Origin: Duganella phyllosphaerae
Lineage (GTDB): Bacteria > Pseudomonadota > Gammaproteobacteria > Burkholderiales > Burkholderiaceae_D
Direction: 5' to 3'
DNA: 64,000 nucleotides
Assembly (NCBI RefSeq): GCF_001758785.1
Contig: NZ_LROM01000072.1
Coordinates: 1-64,000 of the forward strand
The stretch's first letter is position 1. Each line of letters opens with the position of its first letter. The notes beneath the pieces were generated by a model, which ran no database searches, had not been told where the DNA came from, and was given only the letters and a program-made list of their open reading frames with translations. A program made the position numbers and the translations under genes. Below, piece after piece: positions 42,517-52,462 of the stretch.

Positions 42517-43053
42517 TTACGGCACCGGCGGCGTGACCGACACGATCACTTCGGCATCGCTGTCGCCCTGGTTGGTATAGCGGTGCGGCTGCTGGGCGTC
42601 GAAGGTGATGCTTTCACCGGCATTGACCGCGTAGGTGGTGCCGCCGATTTCGGCCGTCAGCGTGCCGCTGATCACATACACGCATTCGAGCGAGGGGTGG
42701 CGCAGCGGGTCCTCCGCCGAAAACTGTCCCGGCGCGAAAACGGCGCGCAGCACTTCCATCTGGCCATTGCCGCGCGTCAGGCGCTCATAACTGACACCGC
42801 CTTTCGGTCCCATCAAGGTCAGGCGTTCGCCCGGTCGGCTCAGCCAGACCGACGGCGCCTGCGGGTCGGCAAACAGGGCCGACATGGATTCGCCGAACAC
42901 CGCGCTCAGACTGCGCAGTGTGGTAAGGCTCGGTTCGGTTACGTCCCGCTCCACCTGGCTCAGCAAGGTGGGTGAAACGCTGGCGATCTCCGCCAGCTTG
43001 CGCAAGGACAGACCGCGCGCCACGCGCAAATCATGCAGTCGTTTACCAATCAC
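42517..43053 (-). CDS. XRE-family regulator with C-terminal cupin domain
   Basis: A 178-residue regulator: an XRE helix-turn-helix in residues 1-60 (LRKLAEIASVSPTLLSQVERDVTEPSLTTL) and a cupin_2 sensor in residues 95-175 (HPSLECVYVISGTLTAEIGG ... FDAQQPHRYTN). This SutR/PuuR-like class senses amino acids or polyamines and usually represses. It is the first gene of the dehydrogenase operon, 49 bp ahead of the DapA-like gene. The 276-bp divergent region carries the same 17-bp dyad just past each of two promoters. It is therefore probably autoregulated and also controls the transporter operon. Confidence 0.92.
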   Translation of the reverse strand: MIGKRLHDLRVARGLSLRKLAEIASVSPTLLSQVERDVTEPSLTTLRSLSAVFGESMSALFADPQAPSVWLSRPGERLTLMGPKGGVSYERLTRGNGQMEVLRAVFAPGQFSAEDPLRHPSLECVYVISGTLTAEIGGTTYAVNAGESITFDAQQPHRYTNQGDSDAEVIVSVTPPVP

Positions 43054-43113
43054 TAGAACTCCTCATCAGGTACAGGGTGCCGCAGACATTGTGGCCGCAC
43101 CACCCAGGCATTT

Positions 43114-43130
43114 GTGCATTTACGCTGCAC
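43114..43130 (-). promoter_or_regulatory. Operator candidate 1 for the XRE-cupin regulator
   Basis: Plus strand GTGCATTTACGCTGCAC, an interrupted dyad (GTGCA..TGCAC). It begins 9 bases past the -10 of the minus-strand promoter, so bound protein would block the transcription start. It matches operator 2 at 14 or 15 of 17 positions. Confidence 0.75.
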
Positions 43131-43138
43131 TGTTTTGG

Positions 43139-43167
43139 ATTATTTCATCTGCCAATCGGCTTGTCAA
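43139..43167 (-). promoter_or_regulatory. Sigma-70 promoter for the XRE-cupin/dehydrogenase operon
   Basis: Minus strand TTGACA (43167-43162), exact 17-bp spacer, AATAAT (43144-43139). One of the best promoter matches in the window; operator 1 follows at once. Confidence 0.75.
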
Positions 43168-43241
43168 TTATTTGATGAAAAGCATTTTTTGTCCTATTCA
43201 TGCCACTTTAGGCCGTATTTTGCCGCCTTGATTTAAATAAC

Positions 43242-43270
43242 TTGACTTGATTCAATGCTTAAAATAACTT
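43242..43270 (+). promoter_or_regulatory. Sigma-70 promoter for the DUF3311-symporter operon
   Basis: TTGACT (43242-43247), 17-bp spacer, TAACTT (43265-43270). Operator 2 starts 7 bases downstream. Confidence 0.65.
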
Positions 43271-43276
43271 TTGTAT

Positions 43277-43293
43277 GTGCAGTTATGCTGCAC
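43277..43293 (+). promoter_or_regulatory. Operator candidate 2 for the XRE-cupin regulator
   Basis: GTGCAGTTATGCTGCAC, arms GTGCAG and CTGCAC around five bases. It covers the expected start point of the plus-strand promoter. Confidence 0.78.
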
Positions 43294-43329
43294 AAAAAAA
43301 ATAAACCCCAAACGAAAGAGGTTATTGCA

Positions 43330-43641
43330 ATGAGACATGTTCCGCCACTCAGCCCACCCACCAGGGTCGTTCGCCGGCGCCATTTATGGCTGCTGTGCTT
43401 GCCTTTCGCCTGGCAGCTCGGGTTCGCGCCGCTGGCCAATGAGGTGGCATTCAAGCCGCTGGGACTGCCCTTCCCACTGGTCTGGCAAATGGCAGGCGTG
43501 CTGTTATCCACGCTGGTGTTTGCGCTGGTGTTCGAACTGGACCGCCGCGCCGGACTGGAAGAGGAAGAGCGCGCCTTCATGGCAGCGATCGACACCACTG
43601 AAGGGCAAATGCAGGCGCAACTGGAAGCGGCTGCACCATGA
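43330..43641 (+). CDS. DUF3311-type small membrane protein, symporter partner
   Basis: A 103-residue protein from ATG 43330 with AAAGAGG upstream (the open frame extends to 43255 but would run through the promoter and operator). Two membrane helices (LWLLCLPFAWQLGFAPLAN and PLVWQMAGVLLSTLVFALVFELD) and an acidic C-terminal tail match the DUF3311 proteins that accompany sodium:solute symporters. Its stop overlaps the symporter start as ATGA, so the two are made together and probably form one transporter, analogous to the small subunits of YhdT/PanF-type pairs. Confidence 0.85.
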   Translation: MRHVPPLSPPTRVVRRRHLWLLCLPFAWQLGFAPLANEVAFKPLGLPFPLVWQMAGVLLSTLVFALVFELDRRAGLEEEERAFMAAIDTTEGQMQAQLEAAAP

Positions 43642-45113
43642 AAATCACCATTGCCCTGTTATTGCTGTTGGTGACCGTGGTTGGCGCAATCGGCTTTGGC
43701 CGCGCCAAGGCGAAGAAAAACAAGACCGTGGCCGACTGGGCCATCGGCGGGCGCGGCATGGGTACCTTGCTGTTCTGGTTCATGAACGCCGGCGAAATCT
43801 ATACCACCTTTGCGGTGTTCGGCATCGCCGGTTACGCCTGGGCGCTCGGTGCGCCGGCCTACCTGGCGTTCTGCTCGGTGTCGCTGTCGTATGCGATCGG
43901 TTATGTGCTGATGCCGAAAATATGGCGGGCGGGACGCTCCGCCGGCCTGGTGACGCAGGCCGATTTTTTCGCCGCCCGCTATGACGCGCCCTGGCTGGGC
44001 GTGGTGACGGGCCTGATCGGCATCGGCGCGCTGATCGTGTACGTACAGATCCAGCTGGTGAGCCTGGGGCTGGTGGTGTCGCTGACGTTTGGCGACAGCA
44101 TCTCGCCGCTGACGGCGCATATCCTGGCTGGCCTGCTGATGGTAGCTTTCGTGTTGTTTGCCGGGCTGCGTTCGGCGGCATTCGCAGCGGCCGTCAAGGA
44201 TGTGCTGATGGTGGTGCTGGTGGTAATCCTTGCATCGACGGTCGCTTCCAAGGTGGGCGCCAGTTCGCTGCTCGACATCTTCGGCATGGCTGAAGCCATG
44301 CATCCCGGCATCGGCAAACTGCCCGGTATGGACCTCGGCGCACCGACGACTAGCGTCTGGCTGATCACCTCAGCCCTCAATATCGCGCTGGGCAACTGGG
44401 TGTTTCCGCACCTGTTCCAGATTTCGTATTCTGCTCACAGCCCGACCGCGATCCGCCGCAACGCCATCTGGCAGCCCGTGTATTCGCTCGCTTTCTTCTT
44501 CATTATCGTGCTGGGCGTAGCGGCACTGGTGGCCGGTACCCAGCCGCCCGAGGGCAATATGAATGCGGCCCTGCTGCAGTTCGTGTCGAACAAATATCCG
44601 GACTGGGTCATTGGACTGCTGGCGGGCACCGGTTTCCTGCTGGCGCTGGCGCCAGGGTCGGTGCTGCTGCTGACCGCCGGCTCGATTTTTACCCGCAACG
44701 TGGTCACGCCCCTGGTGCCGAACCTCAGTGAGCGCGATGGCTTGCTGCTCTCGCGGGTGGCGCTGGCGGTCTTTGCCGTGATCGCGGTGGCCGTCTCGCT
44801 GCTGCAGAAAGGTTCGCTGATGTCGATACTGTTGAGTGCATATTCGGCCATCGGCATGCTGGCGCCGGGGGTGTTCCTGGCCTTTATGTGGCGCCGCGCC
44901 AGCGCCGCCGGTGTCGTTTGCGGCATCGTGGCCGGCTTCATCGCGCTACTGGCGCCGTTCGCCAAGGGCTACTGGTCCGCCACGCTGCCCGAATGGGAGC
45001 CTGGTCTGCTGGCCATGGCGATCAATGCCGTCGTGATGGTCGGCGTGAGCCTGATCACGCAAGCACCGGGCCAGGCCGCGCTCAGGCTGGGCCCAAAGGC
45101 TGCCCAGCCCTGA
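43638..45113 (+). CDS. Sodium:solute symporter (SSS family)
   Basis: A 491-residue inner-membrane transporter with about thirteen helices of the SSF fold. The N-terminal VADWAIGGRGMGTLLFWFMNAGEIYTTFAVFG corresponds to the unwound substrate-binding helix of the family, and TQADFFAARYDAPWLGVVTG is the conserved loop. The likely load is an amino acid or a small organic acid. It is transcribed divergently from the amino-acid dehydrogenase operon and shares its operator, which makes the dehydrogenase substrate the best candidate. The VOC gene follows after 86 bp. Confidence 0.9.
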   Translation: MKITIALLLLLVTVVGAIGFGRAKAKKNKTVADWAIGGRGMGTLLFWFMNAGEIYTTFAVFGIAGYAWALGAPAYLAFCSVSLSYAIGYVLMPKIWRAGRSAGLVTQADFFAARYDAPWLGVVTGLIGIGALIVYVQIQLVSLGLVVSLTFGDSISPLTAHILAGLLMVAFVLFAGLRSAAFAAAVKDVLMVVLVVILASTVASKVGASSLLDIFGMAEAMHPGIGKLPGMDLGAPTTSVWLITSALNIALGNWVFPHLFQISYSAHSPTAIRRNAIWQPVYSLAFFFIIVLGVAALVAGTQPPEGNMNAALLQFVSNKYPDWVIGLLAGTGFLLALAPGSVLLLTAGSIFTRNVVTPLVPNLSERDGLLLSRVALAVFAVIAVAVSLLQKGSLMSILLSAYSAIGMLAPGVFLAFMWRRASAAGVVCGIVAGFIALLAPFAKGYWSATLPEWEPGLLAMAINAVVMVGVSLITQAPGQAALRLGPKAAQP

Positions 45114-45199
45114 CCCCGCTGAGGCGCAGTGCGCCTCAGAATTCCCCTCGCATCATACCTCGTCACCATGGACGCGCAAGCGTCAGGAGAAGTCACGCC

Positions 45200-45700
45200 A
45201 TGAACCAGCCATTAATCAGCTTTCGCCGCATCGACCACGCTTCCTGGACCGTCGCCGAACTCGAACCCGTTATCGCTTTCTACAACCGTGTATTCGGCGT
45301 CACCGCCGTGTATGCGATGGGCCCGCTGGACGCGGCCGATATGGGGCGTGACGAACAGGGCCGAGACTGGACCGATACGCACCTGGGCATACCCGGTGCG
45401 CGCATCCGCCTGGCGATGTTGCAGTTCCCCGACGGTTTCAAGCTCGAGTTGTTCGAATACCAGAAGCCATTGGGCAGCAGCACCGCGCCACTGCCCGGCA
45501 ATCATATCGGCAGCCATCACCTGGGCATCGAAGTGGACGACCTGGAACAGGCGGCCGGCGTGCTGCTCGACAACGGCTGCACGGTTCTGGAGCGTATCGA
45601 ACTTGACAGCGGTCCGACGGCTGGCTCGTCCTTCCGCTACTTCCGCGACCCGTGGAGCAATATTTTCGAGCTGTGCCGGCACACCCCATCGAGCTTGTAA
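45200..45700 (+). CDS. VOC-superfamily (glyoxalase/dioxygenase-like) protein
   Basis: A 166-residue protein from ATG 45200 (CAGGAGA upstream; the longer open frame overlaps the symporter gene in another frame). It has two beta-alpha-beta-beta-beta halves: FRRIDHASWTVAELEPVIAFYNRVFGV with a metal-ligand His, and GSHHLGIEVDDLEQAAGVLLDNG ... RYFRDPWSNIFELC with the second His and Glu. These are the features of glyoxalase I, methylmalonyl-CoA epimerase and extradiol-type folds. In this operon it may act on an unstable oxo-acid or lactone derived from the amino-acid substrate. The exact reaction is unknown. Confidence 0.85.
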   Translation: MNQPLISFRRIDHASWTVAELEPVIAFYNRVFGVTAVYAMGPLDAADMGRDEQGRDWTDTHLGIPGARIRLAMLQFPDGFKLELFEYQKPLGSSTAPLPGNHIGSHHLGIEVDDLEQAAGVLLDNGCTVLERIELDSGPTAGSSFRYFRDPWSNIFELCRHTPSSL

Positions 45701-45739
45701 TCGTTTGTCTTTACCCCCCCTCTTTTCAGGAGCTACGCC

Positions 45740-46144
45740 ATGACCCGCCGTGTGATCAACCCCGCCACCATGTACACCACCACCCCGTTCGCCTTTTCAC
45801 ACGCCGTCGAACAGCAGCCGGGCCGCACGCTGCACCTGTCGGGCCAGGTGGCGTGGGACAGCCAGTATGCCGTGGTCGGCGGCGACGATGTCGTCGCCCA
45901 GGCGCGCCAGGCGCTGGCCAATCTGAAACAAGTGCTGGCTGCGGCTGGCGCCACGCCGGCCGACGTGGTGCGCATGCGTACCTATATCGTCAATCACACG
46001 CCTGAAAAACTGGCGCCGATCTGCGCCGAGATCGCCGCCTTCTACGGCGATGCAGAGCCGGCCGCCAATACCGTCGTCGGCGTCGCTGCGCTGGCACTGC
46101 CCGATTTCCTGATCGAGATCGAAGTTACCGCCGCGCTGGCCTGA
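45740..46144 (+). CDS. RidA-family protein, canonical arginine missing
   Basis: A 134-residue YjgF/YER057c/UK114 fold protein (GRTLHLSGQVAWDS, then MRTYIVNHTPEKL and ALPDFLIEIEVTA). True RidA deaminases have an Arg that holds the imine carboxylate in the P-A-R-(S/T) context. Here the equivalent is PAANTVVGV with Asn, so it belongs to an Rid subfamily with another activity. Its place in the transporter operon next to an imine-producing dehydrogenase is suggestive. It lies 39 bp after the VOC gene. Confidence 0.87.
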   Translation: MTRRVINPATMYTTTPFAFSHAVEQQPGRTLHLSGQVAWDSQYAVVGGDDVVAQARQALANLKQVLAAAGATPADVVRMRTYIVNHTPEKLAPICAEIAAFYGDAEPAANTVVGVAALALPDFLIEIEVTAALA

Positions 46145-46183
46145 GCCGCGCACCCTTCCCTGTTTTTCACTGATGGAGTCAAC

Positions 46184-47629
46184 ATGATGGTCAACGTAAA
46201 AAAACTGCCTCGCGGCCAACTTGCTCGCGCTACCTCGCTGATGGTGGGCGCCCTGTGCGCCGGCTCGGCATGGGCGCAGGTGGCGCCACAAGAAGATCCG
46301 GCCAAGGGTGCCGGCACGATGCCGGTCACCAGCATCGACGCGCCGGCGGCACAGACTGCGGTCCGGTCGCCTGCGCAGGATGGCATACTGGCCTCGCTGG
46401 CAGATCGCGGCGTGTATTTCAACCTTTTGTATAGCCAGGAGGTCGCCGGCAATCCGTCGGGCGGCATCAAGCAGGGTATCACCACCTCGCAGTACCTCGC
46501 GGGAGGCGCCGATATCGACCTCGATAAGATGATGGGCTGGAGCGGTGGCAAGCTGTCTGTCAGCCTGATCGGTATCAAGAGCAAGGGCTTGACGGAGAGT
46601 TATATCGGCGGCGGTACGTCGGCGCAGGAAAACTATGCGCCATTTACCTTTCTGCGGTTCCTGGAACTGCTCTACGAGCAGAACTTCTCGCTCAGGAACA
46701 AGAACGACCTGAGCTTCCTGGTTGGGCGCTTGGGTGCCTTCAACACTTTTGCCAGGTCGCCGTTCGCGGGCCTGTTCCAGAACCATGCGCACAGCGGCGC
46801 ACTGTACGGTTTCAGTCAATCGTCCGGCACGGCGCTGGCGCCATTGGCAACCTGGGGTGGCCGCGTGACCTGGAAACCGACTGCCCAGACCTATGTGCAT
46901 GCGGGCTCGTTCGCCATCGATCCAGCCATGGGCGATCCGAACACCCACCTGTGGGACATCGGCTCGAGCCACATCACGGGCCAGAACTACATGCTGGAAA
47001 CCGGATATGAAACGGACTTTTCCACCGATGCCATGCCGCGCCATATCCGCCTGGGTGGCTGGTATCTCGACTCGCCGCGCAACGACGTCTATCTCAATAC
47101 CCAGGGCCAGTCTTATGCCCAGTTCGGCGGCACGCGTCTGACGCACCGGCACGACAACGGCGTGTACGTGATGGGCGACCAAGTCATTTCGCGCCCGAAC
47201 CTGGACTCGAAGCGCAACCTGGCCGTGTTCGGTAGTTTCCTGTATAACCGCGGCGACTTCGAACCGCTGCAATATACGGCCAAGATCGGCCTGGTCAAGA
47301 CCGGCACTTTTGCCGAGCGCGACAACGACAGCCTCGGCATTGTCGTCAGCGACCTGAAGTTTTCGAACAAGGAAGTCAAGTTCCTGTCCGAGAGTCGGGC
47401 CAAGGGCGGTGGCACCGGTACCGTGCCTAAACATGGCTATGTGTTCGAGGCGGCCTACAATTATGCACTGGCACCCGGCATCACGGTCGCGCCCAACCTG
47501 CAGTACCTGGTCAATCCTGACTCACGCATCACGCCCAGCCATCCGCGGGACATCCCGGACACCTTGGTGTTGGGCGTGCGCTTAACGGCCGACCTCGGCA
47601 TCCTCTTCAAGCTGCCAACCGCGCAGTAG
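46184..47629 (+). CDS. OprB-family outer-membrane porin
   Basis: A 481-residue protein with a signal peptide (hydrophobic core SLMVGALCAGSAWA, cleavage before QVAP) and a carbohydrate-selective OprB-type barrel. Typical motifs are the GGADIDLDKMMGWSGGKLSVSLIG strand and the QYLVNPD(S)R segment near the C-terminus (PNLQYLVNPDSRIT). The barrel ends LGILFKLPTAQ. It is the last gene of the symporter operon, 39 bp after the RidA-like gene. It would let the operon's substrate cross the outer membrane. OprB proteins are called sugar porins, but many operate in organic-acid operons. Confidence 0.9.
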   Translation: MMVNVKKLPRGQLARATSLMVGALCAGSAWAQVAPQEDPAKGAGTMPVTSIDAPAAQTAVRSPAQDGILASLADRGVYFNLLYSQEVAGNPSGGIKQGITTSQYLAGGADIDLDKMMGWSGGKLSVSLIGIKSKGLTESYIGGGTSAQENYAPFTFLRFLELLYEQNFSLRNKNDLSFLVGRLGAFNTFARSPFAGLFQNHAHSGALYGFSQSSGTALAPLATWGGRVTWKPTAQTYVHAGSFAIDPAMGDPNTHLWDIGSSHITGQNYMLETGYETDFSTDAMPRHIRLGGWYLDSPRNDVYLNTQGQSYAQFGGTRLTHRHDNGVYVMGDQVISRPNLDSKRNLAVFGSFLYNRGDFEPLQYTAKIGLVKTGTFAERDNDSLGIVVSDLKFSNKEVKFLSESRAKGGGTGTVPKHGYVFEAAYNYALAPGITVAPNLQYLVNPDSRITPSHPRDIPDTLVLGVRLTADLGILFKLPTAQ

Positions 47630-47856
47630 CGCGAAAGTTGCCCGACTTGCGCGAGCAGGTCCTGGGCACACTGCGTGAGCTGGCAGATCCTGATGCACCT
47701 CCTACGTAACGGATGCGTAAATCATGCGTAAAACGTAGCAGAAAACAGTGGTTTTCAAGGGCCATACGTTGGCTATGGCGTTTTATGATGTGCTATGGAT
47801 CGATTTTTGCGCATCGAGCACGAGCTGGGTGCTGACCGCCAGGCCCGGCGACTCGA
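47630..47856 (+). other. Intergenic region between convergent genes
   Basis: No gene is supported. It holds two direct copies of ATGCGTAAA (47713-47721 and 47724-47732) flanked by CTACGT and ACGTAG (47702-47707, 47733-47738). It lies between the convergent OprB and PstS-like genes; termination probably occurs here, but no classical hairpin is clear. Confidence 0.5.
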
Positions 47857-48291
47857 TTATTTCAATGTCAGCACGACTTTGACGCTGGCATCGACCACGC
47901 TTTTATCGACATACCCGACGATGTTCGGATTAGCCGCCACCAGCGCTTTGATGGCCGCGCTGTCGCCAGCCTCCTTGGGGGGCTGCCCCTTGCCGGTGAA
48001 GATCTGCTTGGACCAGTACGCCTTCATTTGGGCGCTGGTCTTGCCCGACACCTTGCTGTAGAACTGTTCGCGCAGCGCTGTTCCGTCGGCCTGGTCGACC
48101 GGCACGGCCTGTACACCGCCCGGCAAGGTGTTGTTCTTGCCCAGGAAGGCATCGGACGCCTGTTCCTCGGTCAGCGCGGTGGCAGCGCTTTTCGCCGAGA
48201 CGATGACAACAATTTCAGCCAGCGCCGGCAACGCGACGAACATCGTGCTCGATACGATCGCGGCGATGCAAATTTTTTTAAGTTCGGACAT
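47857..48291 (-). CDS. Small periplasmic PstS-like substrate-binding protein
   Basis: A 144-residue protein from ATG 48291, with GGGGGAA before it. The signal peptide (KKICIAAIVSSTMFVALPALA, cleavage before EI) is followed by one lobe of the phosphate-binding-protein-like fold (LTEEQASDAFLGK, QADGTALREQFYSKVSGKT, YWSKQIFTGKG, NIVGYVDKSVVD). These short PstS-like proteins are common beside porins in beta- and gammaproteobacteria and lack the second lobe, so they are not normal ABC receptors. It lies 10 bp after the broken porin gene on the same strand. Its function is not established. Confidence 0.85.
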   Translation of the reverse strand: MSELKKICIAAIVSSTMFVALPALAEIVVIVSAKSAATALTEEQASDAFLGKNNTLPGGVQAVPVDQADGTALREQFYSKVSGKTSAQMKAYWSKQIFTGKGQPPKEAGDSAAIKALVAANPNIVGYVDKSVVDASVKVVLTLK

Positions 48292-48301
48292 GGTTCCCCC
48301 T

Positions 48302-49435
48302 TTAGAAAACGAAATCGACCGCAAGACTGACCAGTCGCACATTGCTGCCGCTCAATCCAGGCCGCACGTTGATGAAGTAACCGTTGCTGTCGCTGTCCGG
48401 CTTGATCTGGTCAACCTGCATCTTGACAGCGATATTTTTCATCGCGTCCCAGCGCAAGCCGAGCGAAGTCGTGCGCTGGTCGAACGTGCTCAGCCCGCGA
48501 ACATTGGCTGTCCAGCTTTTCGCATGAATGAGGTAAGGCGTAAAATTGCCGATGCGATAGCCACCGATCACATACGCTCCCCAGCCCGACGGCGTAATAC
48601 CGGGCAGCTTGACACCGGTGTATTCCGCCTGGACGAACCACGCTCCGGGGTCATAACCGACGCCGACGGCCGTCGAACTTTGCGGCACGTTCAACACGGT
48701 GCCGCCGCCAAAATCGAAGCTGATGTTCGATTGCATATAGCTGAACCGGCCCGTCCATGCGCCGGACTCGATCAGGTTGGCGAAACCGCGCGCCTACCGG
48801 ATATGGTTGGTGTTGAGTTCCTTACCGGCGCCGTCGACGACACTGAGATCGGATACGCCGGTAAATACTTGCAGCGTGTTGGTGACGCCACCGAAGCGCA
48901 TGCGATAGGAGATATCGACGCCGTCCAGATTGGTCATGGGGGTGTCGTTGTACGCCTCGACCGGCGGACGCAGCCAGGTATTGGCATAGCCAACCAGCCG
49001 CGTGTCGGATGCCATGAACATGGCCAGCGCCGTGCGGCCGACGCGCACTTTGAAGTCCGGCGTGATCGCGTATTGCACGTTAGCCCATTCCAGGCGCGGC
49101 GTGAAGGTGTTGTCGCTGCGGGACATCGACACCACCTGCACCACGGCCGACCACTGGTCGTTGAACCGCGCACTGAGCTGGGCGCCAGCCTTGGTGTCGG
49201 TATTGATATCCCAGCTGCGCGAGACGCCGGCGCCGGACGGTTGATACAAGGTGCTGACGAAATCTCCCCGGTCCGAGTTCGAGTGCACCGCGCCGATGGT
49301 GCCAAAGCCACTGAACGAGAACATATCGCCTGCCTCCTGCGCCTGCGCCGCCCCGGCCGCCAACATGAGCGCCAAGGGTAAGCTTTTGAGGCGCGCCGCG
49401 CCCTGAGTGGACTTTCTGATGGATGCAGAATTCAT
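48302..49435 (-). pseudogene. Outer-membrane porin gene interrupted by an in-frame TAG
   Basis: Read through, the frame encodes 377 codons from ATG 49435 (GGAG at -7). A signal peptide (LPLALMLAAGAAQA before QEAGD) is followed by a beta-barrel with strands such as MFSFSGFGTIGAVHS and FKVRVGRTALAMFMA. The C-terminus ends VRLVSLAVDFVF with the terminal aromatic. A TAG at 48794-48796 follows NTNHIR; beyond it ARGFANLIESGAWTGRFSYMQSN continues in the same frame. A single-base change explains the lesion. Without suppression the product lacks the last third of the barrel and cannot fold. The downstream PstS-like gene is intact. Confidence 0.88.
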
Positions 49436-49496
49436 TTTTTCTCCGTTAATTATTATTGGTTTGATTAGAAGGCGGCGAGCGCCTTGCTGGGTGTCG

Positions 49497-50456
49497 CTAG
49501 GCCAGCATTTCGAGCGCCGCTTCCCGCAGACAATGGATGAAATTGCGGCAAGCAGGATTGACTTCCTTGTCCGCCCGAATGGAAAACCCGACATCGCCGA
49601 AATGTGCACTATCGGGCAAGTCGAGGATCTGAAGCAGGCCGGAATCGACAAACTGGATCGCGGCTGCGCGCGGCATCAGCGCGATCATGTGGGTCTCCAA
49701 CAACATGCCGATATTGGTCAGCATGGACAGCGAGTTGACGTGGCTGGCTGGCAGCCCCAGCCCTGCGCCACGAAACAACTTTTCCACGGCATTGTAGGAA
49801 GGTGATTCCTGCAGCGGAAAGATCCAGTCCTGCAGCATCAGGTCCGCCAGCCGCAGACCGGCTTGCAATGCCAGCGGATTGCCCTTGCCGACGACCGCGC
49901 AGAATGACTCACCGTACAGTACCTCGTGGACCAGTGGAAAGGCATGGGCCAGCGGCAGTTCCTGCTCGGGCAGGCGACCGACCACGATGTCGAGGTCACC
50001 TGTTGCCAATGCAGGGAACAGATGCGCGGTGGTCCCTTCCCGAACGGTGATCTGCACGCCAGGGGCGGCCTGACGCAGCTTCACCAGCGCGCGCGGCAAC
50101 AGTTTGGCGGCTGCCGCAATCAATGTGCCGACAATCACGTGACCGGCGGCGCCGTTGCGATAGGCATTGACTTCCTCGGTCATGTAACGCGTTTCGGCAA
50201 TGATCGACTTGACGCGCCGGCCGAGCATCACGCCGAACTCGGTTGGCGTCACGCCACGGTTGGAGCGTTCAAACAAGGGCGCGCCGAAAAACGACTCGAG
50301 ATCGTAGATGGCCTTCGTGATGGCCGGCTGGGTGAGGCCCATGGCGTTGGCGGCGCGAACGAAAGAGCCAGACTCGAGCACCAGCTCAAAAATCATCAAC
50401 TGGTTAAACTTCAGCTTGCGGCTGAGCGTCACGTTTGAAATCGGCAACACGTCCAT
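49497..50456 (-). CDS. LysR-family regulator of the 3-hydroxyanthranilate operon
   Basis: A 319-residue LysR protein from ATG 50456. The HTH is LMIFELVLESGSFVRAANAMGLTQPAITKAIYDLESFFGAPLFERS, typical of the PcaQ/GbpR-like subgroup, followed by the inducer-binding domain. It starts 16 bp after the stop of the ACMSD gene on the same strand, so it is probably co-transcribed as the last gene of the operon. It would respond to an aminobenzoate or muconate-type intermediate. It is also divergently oriented to nothing, so its own operator is likely at the distant operon promoter. Confidence 0.88.
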   Translation of the reverse strand: MDVLPISNVTLSRKLKFNQLMIFELVLESGSFVRAANAMGLTQPAITKAIYDLESFFGAPLFERSNRGVTPTEFGVMLGRRVKSIIAETRYMTEEVNAYRNGAAGHVIVGTLIAAAAKLLPRALVKLRQAAPGVQITVREGTTAHLFPALATGDLDIVVGRLPEQELPLAHAFPLVHEVLYGESFCAVVGKGNPLALQAGLRLADLMLQDWIFPLQESPSYNAVEKLFRGAGLGLPASHVNSLSMLTNIGMLLETHMIALMPRAAAIQFVDSGLLQILDLPDSAHFGDVGFSIRADKEVNPACRNFIHCLREAALEMLA

Positions 50457-50472
50457 GACGTACTCCTGCCTT

Positions 50473-52458
<1,986 letters not shown>

Positions 52459-52462
<4 letters not shown>

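Noticed and set aside
48794..48796. Amber recoding (pyrrolysine or suppression) in the porin
   Set aside because: No pyl genes or supporting context are visible, and a simple nonsense change explains it. The TAA at 2384 cannot be selenocysteine either.
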